Below the pieces are notes generated by a model, which made no database searches, was not told the DNA's origin, and saw nothing but the letters and a program-made list of their open reading frames with translations. Positions 47,962 through 55,565 of a DNA stretch of 64,000 nucleotides are shown here, in pieces; position 1 is the first letter of the stretch, and each line of letters opens with the position of its first letter. The DNA comes from Schizochytrium sp. CCTCC M209059 (Eukaryota; Sar; Bigyra; Thraustochytrida; Thraustochytriidae), in NCBI GenBank assembly GCA_000818945.1, contig KN805373.1:310001-374000 (forward strand). The letters run 5' to 3'. A program made the position numbers and the translations under genes.

Positions 47962-49620
47962 ATGGACTTCACCGCGGCGCTGGAGGCCACCTTGGTCGCC
48001 AACGTGAAGATCATCTGCTTGGTGTCCATCGGCGCGGCCCTCACGTACTCGGGCCATATCGACCAGCGCGGCGTCTCGGACCTCGGGACCATCGGGTACT
48101 TTGTGGCGCTGCCCAGTCTCATCTTCACGAATGTTGGCGCGAGCTTGCACGCCAAGGATCTCCAGACTCTCTACGTGTTTCCCATGACAGCGGTTCTTTA
48201 CGTTGTAGCTGGATACGCTCTGGCCTGGGTACTCTGCAAGGTACTGGCTGTTCCCGTGGAAGAGCGCCATGCTGTTCAGGCAGCCATTATGTTTGGCAAC
48301 ACGGGAAGTCTCGCCATTGCGCTGCTCTCGGCTCTGTCCTTTGCTGGCGCCGAAGAAGACGAAGCCATTCACTTTCAGAAGAAGGCCATTACCTACTGCG
48401 CTCTCTTCATTGTCGGCCAAAATATCGTCATGTTCTCCTGGGGCGAGGCACTTTTACGCTCGCGACCCAAGCTTGAACACTCTCTAGCGCATGACGCAGA
48501 TCGTGGCGATGGCAAGAACAACGACAAGGACAATCTTGATATTCGCACCGATACGGCCAGCTCAGCGCGGCGGGATCGCCTCGCTATCCCGGCAGCTGTT
48601 GCAGAGGAAGATACACCCATGCTTGCAGACAGCATTCCTGAGAATCAGAAGGCTACTCAGGCAGCGCCTCCCCGCGATCCACTAACGTCATCGTCGTCGT
48701 CTGCAGGCAGATCACGCCCGGCCCCGCCACCAACACTGCGTAAAGCGGATCCTCGGATGAGCGCCTCACAGCCAAATCTTGATCGTTTCGCGGAGTACGG
48801 CTCGACGCGGGCGGAGCCATTACGTGAGCGATCGCATAGCGCTGAGCTCCGGCGTCAAGGGAGCGGTGTTTTGTCGCGCTACCCGCAGCTTTCTCAGGAG
48901 GACGTGCAGCGACTCTTTTCCCGTATTCCCCTCTTTAGCTCTGCCTTTGCCGGCGTCGATGAATATGACAGCGACAGGGATGACGAGACGCGAAGCCAGG
49001 AGTCTCTTCCTCTCGCTTCGCAATCCAAGCAGTCGCGTAAACGACGTCGTCGCTCAGGTTTGACACGTGCTCTCGTGCTCGGCGGACGAGCGCTCAAGAG
49101 CCCCCCGCTGATTGCTGCAATTCTTGGCGTTCTCGTTGCACTTACACCTCCCCTGCGCGCTCTCTTTTTCGGAAGCCATGCACCATTGAGCCCGCTCACA
49201 CAGGCTCTGGAGAGCTGCGGACGCATGCAAGTTCCATCCAGCATGATCATGCTTTCGGGCGCCGGCACGATTCGCATCATGGAGGAGCTGCATGCAGAAT
49301 CCTTTGCCTTTAGCAAAGGTTCTCGTGCTATCATTCTCTTTACGCGTTCGACTTGCATGGCCATTGTGGGTGTCGCCTGGTGCAAATTCTGCATATGGAG
49401 TGGAATGAGTCCGCCCGATGGCCTCATTCCCTTTGTGCTCATTCTCGAGGCCATTGTTCCTTCTGCCCAGAATGTCGTCATGCTCCTCCTTGTGCACGGT
49501 GATGCGGCCCAGGGTCGAGCCATGGCTATGGTCATCCTCGAACAATATGCCGTGGCGATCCCCTTTATCACGTTCGGCATTGTGCTCTCAGTCGTCTATC
49601 TGCAACCATTTGCGACTTGA
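47962..49620 (+). CDS. PIN-like (auxin efflux carrier / PILS family) membrane transporter
   Basis: 552 residues from the ATG at 47962. Five hydrophobic segments at the N-terminus (about 10-170; VKIICLVSIGAALTYSG, IGYFVALPSLIFTNVGAS, VLYVVAGYALAWVLCK, ALFIVGQNIVMFSW) and five at the C-terminus (about 375-550; PPLIAAILGVLVALTPPL, IILFTRSTCMAIVGVAW, LIPFVLILEAIVPSAQNVV, YAVAIPFITFGIVLSVVYL) flank a long hydrophilic loop rich in Ser, Arg and Asp. The 5+5 arrangement and the PSxIFTNV and PSAQN motifs match the Mem_trans/auxin-efflux-carrier family. In microbes such proteins are PILS-like carriers in internal membranes with unknown organic-anion substrates. The loop may be phosphorylated, given its RSHS/RRRS clusters. 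Confidence 0.87.
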   Translation: MDFTAALEATLVANVKIICLVSIGAALTYSGHIDQRGVSDLGTIGYFVALPSLIFTNVGASLHAKDLQTLYVFPMTAVLYVVAGYALAWVLCKVLAVPVEERHAVQAAIMFGNTGSLAIALLSALSFAGAEEDEAIHFQKKAITYCALFIVGQNIVMFSWGEALLRSRPKLEHSLAHDADRGDGKNNDKDNLDIRTDTASSARRDRLAIPAAVAEEDTPMLADSIPENQKATQAAPPRDPLTSSSSSAGRSRPAPPPTLRKADPRMSASQPNLDRFAEYGSTRAEPLRERSHSAELRRQGSGVLSRYPQLSQEDVQRLFSRIPLFSSAFAGVDEYDSDRDDETRSQESLPLASQSKQSRKRRRRSGLTRALVLGGRALKSPPLIAAILGVLVALTPPLRALFFGSHAPLSPLTQALESCGRMQVPSSMIMLSGAGTIRIMEELHAESFAFSKGSRAIILFTRSTCMAIVGVAWCKFCIWSGMSPPDGLIPFVLILEAIVPSAQNVVMLLLVHGDAAQGRAMAMVILEQYAVAIPFITFGIVLSVVYLQPFAT

Positions 49621-49784
49621 AGATGCGGCGCCTGTCCAATCATGTCTCGGCGTCGGACTTCATCGCCACTGTCTAGTCTCTGAATTTGAACGATCTTCTG
49701 ATTGATGTCCCGCCCTTGCGCACTTGCCATCGTCTACATGTTTTTGTTGTCCCTGTGCCGTTCATGACTGCTCGTGCGACACGA

Positions 49785-50960
49785 TCATGACTCGTTTTGG
49801 GGAAGTCTTTTTTTTCGTGGAGCGCGTCGAATATCGGGAAGAAGCGCGTAATTTTCATGCGGCGCGGAAGCATCGACCTGTTTTGGCACAAAGGGCGGGG
49901 GTGGGTAGGTGTTCACGTTGTCAAAGAGTGACCATTGAAGTTTTTCCCGCTTGTAAAATTTGAAGAGTTCGTGCGACTTGACAGCAGTAGATTCTGCGAA
50001 CTCACGACGTGCTTTGGGATCGAGGCTCATAAATTTGTTTGCAAGATCCCACGCGCGAGCATCGGCGCACCTGCGGATACGCGGTAGTTCGCCTCCAGCA
50101 GCAAAGGTTTCGAGACCTCGGAGCTGGTCTTCGGGTGTATCGCAGTTCGAAAAGGGGGCCGCCCCCTGGACCATCTCGTAGAGGCATGCGCCCACAGACC
50201 ACCAGTCAACGATGCCATCATAGCCGTCGTAGCCGCCGGCGCCCGAGTTGACGCCAGTCATGCGAGCGCCTTCGAGAATTTCCGGAGCCATGTAATTGAC
50301 CGTGCCGATGAGCGTATAGGTTCGCTCACCGGGCCGTAAGATCTTGGCATACGTGAAGCCAGAGAGTTTGATGTGGCCACGAGCAGTAATCAGGAGGTTT
50401 GAAGGCTTGACATCGCGGTGCGCGACGTGCTCGGCGCGCAGAAACCGAACTGCGAGATACGTCTGGGCAGCATAGTACTTGGTATCTTCGATATTGAGGA
50501 CTCCCACGGTGCGAATTCGGTTCTCCAGCGTACCTCCCGGAGCGAACTCGAGAACAAGGTGCCATGCCTTGATGCCCGGTTCGCGAAAGTAAGCGAGCAA
50601 GTTGATAATTCTTGGATCGCGTTCGCAGAGTTTTTCAAGCACCTCTCGTTCGGCGTTGACATGATTTGTCTGGCTCATAAGTCGTACAGGTCCTTCCCCT
50701 CGCGTACTCTTTAGAACATAAGCGAATTCTCTTGCGCCGCGCAGACGCGCGACGCGCTCCTCCCAAAAGCTGCCTCGGGCGATGACACGCCCCGTTAGGT
50801 CGAAATGATCGAGGCGAAAGTGCTTGCGCGCCAGATAGGAAGAGAGATGGTTCCCTGGGACGCGGTGCACAAGCTGCACATTGTCGACGCCCGTTTGGCA
50901 GCAGCACACGTAGCGCTCGCATCCCCCGCAACGCGTCAGAGAGTCGCGGACGCGGTCCAT
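49785..50960 (-). CDS. AGC-family (PKA-like) predicted pseudokinase
   Basis: 391 residues from the ATG at 50960; the frame extends upstream without ATG. The fold is AGC-type: an ATP-site lysine in FAYVLKST, LVLEFAPGGTLENRI, YYAAQTYLAVRFLRAEHVAHRDVKPSNLLI (HRD Asp about D183), TLIGTVNYMAPEIL (activation segment and APE), DWWSVGACLYEMVQG, and a C-terminal tail NTYPPPPFVPK resembling the PKA-type AGC tail. Two catalytic elements are broken: the DFG motif is G-F-T (about residues 201-203, exactly 18 after D183 as in PKA), and the glycine-rich loop (ARGSFWEERV) lacks its first and third glycines. Loss of the metal-binding Asp predicts little or no phosphotransfer, so a scaffold or allosteric role is more likely. 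An N-terminal Cys cluster (CGGCERYVCCC) is unusual and could bind metal or be acylated. Confidence 0.88.
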   Translation of the reverse strand: MDRVRDSLTRCGGCERYVCCCQTGVDNVQLVHRVPGNHLSSYLARKHFRLDHFDLTGRVIARGSFWEERVARLRGAREFAYVLKSTRGEGPVRLMSQTNHVNAEREVLEKLCERDPRIINLLAYFREPGIKAWHLVLEFAPGGTLENRIRTVGVLNIEDTKYYAAQTYLAVRFLRAEHVAHRDVKPSNLLITARGHIKLSGFTYAKILRPGERTYTLIGTVNYMAPEILEGARMTGVNSGAGGYDGYDGIVDWWSVGACLYEMVQGAAPFSNCDTPEDQLRGLETFAAGGELPRIRRCADARAWDLANKFMSLDPKARREFAESTAVKSHELFKFYKREKLQWSLFDNVNTYPPPPFVPKQVDASAPHENYALLPDIRRAPRKKRLPQNES

Positions 50961-51634
50961 TGCGCCAGTCAGTCGGTCAGTCAGTCTGTCGAACACGCGC
51001 TCGACCAAGAGCTTTTCCCGCACGCGGCCGGGCGGCCGTCCAGCGAGCCACTTGTCTGCAGCTCTACAGATTTCCTGTTGATTGCCCGGACTTTCTGGAT
51101 GACGTCCGTGTCTCTTGCTCTTTCGTCGCTGCGTTGTGCTCTCGCAAGACCAAAGCGCGCGGTAGGGTTCGCTTTTGCAAAGTTCCCGTGTTCTCACATA
51201 GAAATAAATTAGAGGAAAGCAACGTGTGTACTCGCACCAAGCATCAACTCCATGTTCAGAAGGACACAGATCGAGTTTGTGCCAAGCACAACTTTTTGTT
51301 TACGAGATGACGTAATCTTTCTGCCGTTGTCTAGCGCTTGTCTTGGTTGGTGCTTGTCCGTTTCCTTTTCTGGTTGCGTACAAGGCTGATTAGTCGGCTT
51401 CTCCGGCCTTTGAGATTTTTTTTTTGCCTATCTGCTGACGACATGCCCAACATCAAGCACGTAAGAACTTCATCTTGGCTTCAATTTGCAGAGACAGGGC
51501 GGTGACGCAGATCTGGTCTTGTAGGAAGCTCGCACGCAATGGCAGTGACGTCGCGCAGATATGACCGAGCCTTGGTCGTGGTTCCGCAATTGCTTGCCGT
51601 CTTTCTGTCTATTGACTGGTCTCCCTCATAGCCT

Positions 51635-51690
<56 letters not shown>

Positions 51691-51900
51691 TTAAAGCATA
51701 GCAAAGCAAAGCAAAGCAAAAGCAAAGAGTGGCATAGACAGATCGCTGGGCTCGCGGCGCGCGGGAGGACGCGGCGCGCGCGGAGAAGCTTGCAGGCGAA
51801 CCCCGCGCGTGGCACGGACCGTGTGCCTCGCTGCCTGGTTGTTTGGCCGCCTTGGCTGCCTGGACGCCTCCCGGAGGCGCCCACACGAGAGTGCCGCGCG
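50961..51900. promoter_or_regulatory. Divergent promoter region of the pseudokinase and RWDD1
   Basis: The 940 bp between divergent genes include an open but ATG-less extension of the kinase frame, AT-richer sequence around 51190-51440 with a T-run near 51416-51425, the CTTT array (51631-51690) and an AGCAAAGCAA-type short repeat (51695-51727). No other gene is seen. Confidence 0.45.
51631..51690. repeat. CTTT tetranucleotide array, about 15 units
   Basis: Perfect pyrimidine array about 210 bp upstream of RWDD1; the complementary GAAA array lies downstream of the same gene at about 52999-53048. Confidence 0.95.
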
Positions 51901-52791
51901 ATGGACCACGACGAGGAGCAGCAGCTGGAGCTCGAGGCGCTCGAGGCCATCTTCGTGGAGGACTACAGCCTGGAGCAGGAGTCTTCTCCGCGCGTGGTCA
52001 AGCTCAAGCTCCTGCCCTTGTCGGGCGAGGATGCCGACGAGGAGAACAAAGTTGGCGTCGAGGCGCGATTCACGCTGCCGGCAGAGTATCCGGAGGTGGC
52101 GCCCGAAGTGACGGTGACCGCGCTGCGTGGACTGACGAGCAAGCAGACCGACGAGCTCGCGGACCTCGCGCTCGCCGAGGTCGAGAACCTCTTGGGAATG
52201 GCCATGATTTTCCAGCTGTCCGAAGTCATCAAGGAGTGGCTCGTGGAGAACAACCGAGACCATACGGATGAGAGCATGCATGCGCAAATGCTGCAAAAGA
52301 TGCAGGACGAGGAACGCGCGCGCGAGGAAGAAGAAGAGCGTGAGCGACGCGCCGAGCGCGGGTCTGACGGCTCTGACGATGACGACGAGAGCGACGATGG
52401 CAAGCCAAGGCCTGTGGATGGAACACCTGTGACCGTCGAGTCCTTCTCTGCTTGGGAAGAAAAGTTCATTACGGAGATGCGCGCGGCGCGCGAGGCAGAG
52501 GAGGGTGAGAAGACCAAGACCGTGCACAGTGCTAAGCCTGACGCGGATTTGAATGGGCGTCAGTGGTTTGAGAAGCAGCAGCTGGAGCGGGCCGCAGCGG
52601 CTGGATTGATTCCTGGAGATGCATCCGCTCAGGCAACGGGCGACGGCGATGGTGGCCAGGAGGAAGACTGGGGCGAGGGCGAGATCGAGGAAGACTTGTT
52701 CTTGCAAGGAGCGCCGGACGAAGAGCTCGACGAGCTCGACGATCTGTCTTCTGATGAAGATGATGACGATGACGATGACGACGACGAATAA
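51901..52791 (+). CDS. RWDD1: RWD-domain protein RWDD1/GIR2 (DRG family regulatory protein 2)
   Basis: 296 residues from the ATG at 51901. An N-terminal RWD domain (about 1-120) begins DEEQQLELEALEAIF and includes FTLPAEYPEVAPEV, the usual Y-P-x-x-x-P core. A highly charged helix (MLQKMQDEERAREEEEERER) follows, then a DFRP-like segment (TPVTVESFSAWEEKF, EMRAAREAEEGE, LNGRQWFEKQ) and a very acidic C-terminus ending in a run of aspartates. This order matches RWDD1/Gir2, which binds the translational GTPase DRG2 and GCN1 and tunes the general amino-acid-control response. Single exon; flanked by complementary tetranucleotide arrays. Confidence 0.93.
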   Translation: MDHDEEQQLELEALEAIFVEDYSLEQESSPRVVKLKLLPLSGEDADEENKVGVEARFTLPAEYPEVAPEVTVTALRGLTSKQTDELADLALAEVENLLGMAMIFQLSEVIKEWLVENNRDHTDESMHAQMLQKMQDEERAREEEEERERRAERGSDGSDDDDESDDGKPRPVDGTPVTVESFSAWEEKFITEMRAAREAEEGEKTKTVHSAKPDADLNGRQWFEKQQLERAAAAGLIPGDASAQATGDGDGGQEEDWGEGEIEEDLFLQGAPDEELDELDDLSSDEDDDDDDDDDE

Positions 52792-52998
52792 AATAAGTAC
52801 CGACAAGGTTCTCGTTTTCTCTCTGTTGTCTCTGAGAGGAAAAAGAATAAAAAAGAAGAAGGGAACCGAGCAACGAAGCAAAGGACGGGTCTATGTGCAT
52901 GCTGCTCTTTTTCTAAAAATCATTTCCGACAAACGGTCGCAAAGGGTCATGATTGAATTCACAGTCAGGCTAGGCAGAGGTTTTGATATGCTGCTGGA

Positions 52999-53049
<51 letters not shown>

Positions 53050-53646
53050 CAAAATCGAGCTCTGCTCGCGAGTGGCTCGTGACACTTGATCACGCCGGTG
53101 TGCGCTTTGGAAATGAGGCAAGTCATTGTGTGAAAAAACAAAAAACAAAAAAGAAGATACATTTATCCTTTTCTACTTCATCGTCTTTCTCACAATGTTC
53201 CTACTTTGCGATTTTAACGTTTACTCTCTTATACAATCCGCAACGAAATCTTGCTCACTTGATCTCTCGCAAACAAAGAAGGAAAACAATGTATGCTCAG
53301 CGCTTATGAGTTCACGCGACGGCTTGAGATGTGGAGATCGAGAATGACACAACCAACAAGCAAGCAAGCGAGCAAGCAGCGAAAAGAAAAAGGAAAAGCA
53401 AACAAGCAAGCACATAGGACTTTGACATCGTAGAGAGTTGAGGAGACGGAAGGAATGACAGGAAGATGCGTTTCTCTGTTCGACAAGAGAGTTTTCTTCA
53501 TCTCCAACTTCACTCACATCCATCGGCCATTCTGATCCTCTACTCCCCCCCCCTCCCTACTCGTTCAAGATGATGCACGCAAGAGGAAAAAAAAAAGGAG
53601 GCACATCGAGAAAATATGCAAAGCAAAAGAAAAGGGCAAAAAGAAT
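52792..53646. other. Convergent 3' intergenic region with GAAA array
   Basis: The 855 bp between RWDD1 (+) and eL32 (-) are AT-richer than the genes. They hold the GAAA array (52999-53048), an A-rich tract near 53132-53155, and GCAAGCAA-type degenerate repeats (53354-53412). No gene is seen. Confidence 0.45.
52999..53048. repeat. GAAA tetranucleotide array, about 12 units
   Basis: Perfect purine array about 210 bp downstream of the RWDD1 stop codon; reverse complement of the array upstream of the gene. Confidence 0.95.
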
Positions 53647-54216
53647 TTATGCCTCCTCATCACGCATCTTCGCCTTGCCGTTGAGGACGCGCACGTTGAG
53701 CTGCTCAGCGCGGTCGAGGATCGCGCGGCGGTTTTGCCTGGAGACGTCATGCGCGATCTCCGCGCAGTACTTGCGGTTGTGCATGAGCAGGAGCTCGAGG
53801 TCCTGGACGCGGGACACAGTGAACTTGTAGAAGCCGTTGGGCAGAAGGCCGCGGGTCTTCTTGTTCGAGCCGTAGCCAATGCCGGGCTGGGGGCCAGTGC
53901 CCTTGAAGCGGCGGCGGAAGCGGCTGTCAATACCGCGGGGGGCGCGCCACGAAGGCTGTGATTATTTACAAAGAGAAAAATGGACGAATCGTCAGTTTGT
54001 CAATGCTCCCGCTGCAACACGCCTAACATCGAAAGCAGATATGTCTCTCCACTTGTTGACTTGGGCCCCGCGAGGGCTCACTCAATCGAGTCTCTGATTC
54101 CTTTGTATTTCACTTACGTCAACGCGCATGAACCTGTCGGACTGCCATCTGTTGATCTTCTTGATCTTCTTCTTGATAATAGGGCGGGTGTTGAGCGGCT
54201 TGGGGTTGGCCGGCAT
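53647..54216 (-). CDS. RPL32: Ribosomal protein eL32 (two exons)
   Basis: Exon 1 (54216-54118, 33 codons) begins MPANPKPLNTRPIIKKKIKK and ends DRFMRVD at a gtaagt donor. Exon 2 (53955-53647) follows a cacag acceptor in phase 0, starts PSWRAPRGIDSRFRRRFKG and ends at TAA. The joined product is 135 residues, the usual size for eL32. GIGYGSNKKTRGLLPNGF, LELLLMHNRKYCAEIAHDVS and NRRAILDRAEQLNVRV match the family closely. It is a structural protein of the large cytosolic ribosomal subunit. The early-intron architecture and near-exclusive G/C-ending codons are typical of ribosomal protein genes. It is shorter than one continuous frame would suggest because of the intron. Divergent from PEX5 across a sequence gap. 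Confidence 0.95.
53956..54117 (-). other. Intron of eL32, 162 bp
   Basis: Minus-strand donor gtaagt (after GTTGAC) and acceptor cacag before CCTTCG. Phase 0. The intron is clearly more AT-rich than the exons. Confidence 0.92.
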
Positions 54217-54566
54217 CTTGGCAAGTTATACAAGACGGAAAGGTCTTGCTGCGCACCAGTACATCACCAATCAATCGTCCAGAGATCGATCGTCACCATA
54301 ACCTGTCAGTCGTCGTCGTCCTCGTTCATCTCCTCTCTCTTCCCACGGCGTCCACGCCGCTGCGCTCCCTCTCGCCTGGCCTCGCCTGGCTTGAGGTAAA
54401 GGCCCCGCTCGCCCGCCAGCCAGTCGTCGCAGGCTTTCTCGTTTCATCCCACACATGCCGGCATGCCAGCTAGCCTGCCTGCCGGCCCGCGCGCCGCGCC
54501 TGCGCTCTCCGCGAGCTCGGCTCCGGCGCTGCGCTCGCGCGGCGGCCTCTCCCTCTCCCCCGCGCC

Positions 54567-54783
54567 NNNNNNNNNNNNNNNNNNNNNNNNNNNNNNNNNN
54601 NNNNNNNNNNNNNNNNNNNNNNNNNNNNNNNNNNNNNNNNNNNNNNNNNNNNNNNNNNNNNNNNNNNNNNNNNNNNNNNNNNNNNNNNNNNNNNNNNNNN
54701 NNNNNNNNNNNNNNNNNNNNNNNNNNNNNNNNNNNNNNNNNNNNNNNNNNNNNNNNNNNNNNNNNNNNNNNNNNNNNNNNNNN
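54567..54783. other. Assembly gap, 217 N
   Basis: Unresolved bases. Flanks are extremely GC-rich (cccccgcgcc on the left; G-runs on the right), which is probably why sequencing failed. Confidence 0.99.
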
Positions 54784-55180
54784 GGACCCGGTGTGCGCGT
54801 GTGGGCGGAGGGGGTGCGCGAGAGGGGGGGGTGTGCGCTTGGGTCGGGGACGGGTTCCGCGAAGGGTCCGCGGCGGTGCCGGGCGGGAATCTGGGAATTG
54901 CAGTCTTGTTGTCGAGGCGCGAGGATGGGTCAGGTGGTGCGCCGCCGTCCGACGCGGCGCAGGAGCGGAGCGGCGCGGAGGCAGGCAGGCAGGGGCAGGA
55001 GGGGCGGCGAGCGGCCCTCGGCGCCGCGTGTCCGGAGCTTGGATCGGCCGGAGCATGGCCTGGAAGAGCAGAACGGGGCTCGCAAGGCGGGCGCGAAGGG
55101 TCTGGAAAGCTAAGGCAAGGCGAGCCTAGGTAACTTGAAGGCAGGCAAGTCAAGGCAAGTCAGGCCCGCAAGTGCGGAAC

Positions 55181-55229
55181 GCCGCTATAACCCACTTGCC
55201 GGGGCGCCGCGCAAGCGGGTTATAGCCGC
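55181..55229. repeat. 18-bp inverted repeat with 13-nt loop
   Basis: Left arm gccgctataacccacttg (55181-55198) and right arm caagcgggttatagccgc (55212-55229) are reverse complements at 16 of 18 positions. Each arm contains a TATAA-like core (ctataaccc / gggttatag) pointing in opposite directions. It lies about 340 bp upstream of PEX5, between divergent genes. Confidence 0.85.
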
Positions 55230-55314
55230 GACGACGGCGGCAGGCGGTGAGCGCGGCGGCAGACCCCGAACGACGACCCGAGACACAGACCCCGACGCGA
55301 CGACTCCGCCCGGC

Positions 55315-55400
55315 TCGCTTCGGCTCGGCTCGGCTCGGCTCGGCTCAGCTTGGCTCGGCTCGGCTCGGCTCGTGTCGCGTCGCGTCGCGTCGCGTCGCGT
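55315..55400. repeat. Adjacent pentamer arrays: CGGCT then CGCGT
   Basis: About 11 near-perfect ggctc/cggct units run to about 55370 and are followed directly by about five gtcgc units, as if one pentamer array had changed into another. Confidence 0.85.
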
Positions 55401-55476
55401 GGCCAGCGCGCTCGCCCTCGGGAGGCGTGGATCGGGGCGCTCTGCAGACGGGTAGATCTCGCTTTCCCAGACATTT

Positions 55477-55477
<1 letters not shown>

Positions 55478-55522
<45 letters not shown>
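55478..55522. repeat. GGCA tetranucleotide array, 11 units
   Basis: Perfect ggca array ending about 45 bp before the PEX5 start codon, so probably inside its 5' leader. Confidence 0.95.
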
Positions 55523-55565
55523 AGGGCGAGTGCGAGCGAGGTCGGAGACCCGCGGCGCAGGCAAG

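Larger units (their letters stand above)
54217..55565. promoter_or_regulatory. Divergent promoter region of eL32 and PEX5, with assembly gap
   Basis: This region includes the 217-N gap, GC-rich G-run-containing sequence just after it (54820-54860), a near-perfect inverted repeat (55181-55229), CGGCT/CGCGT pentamer arrays and a GGCA array. Frames running through the gap are not interpretable. No gene is recognised. Confidence 0.45.

Noticed and set aside
54271..55153. Long frames running through the N gap on both strands
   Set aside because: They depend on undefined bases and are composed of Arg/Pro/Ala low complexity.
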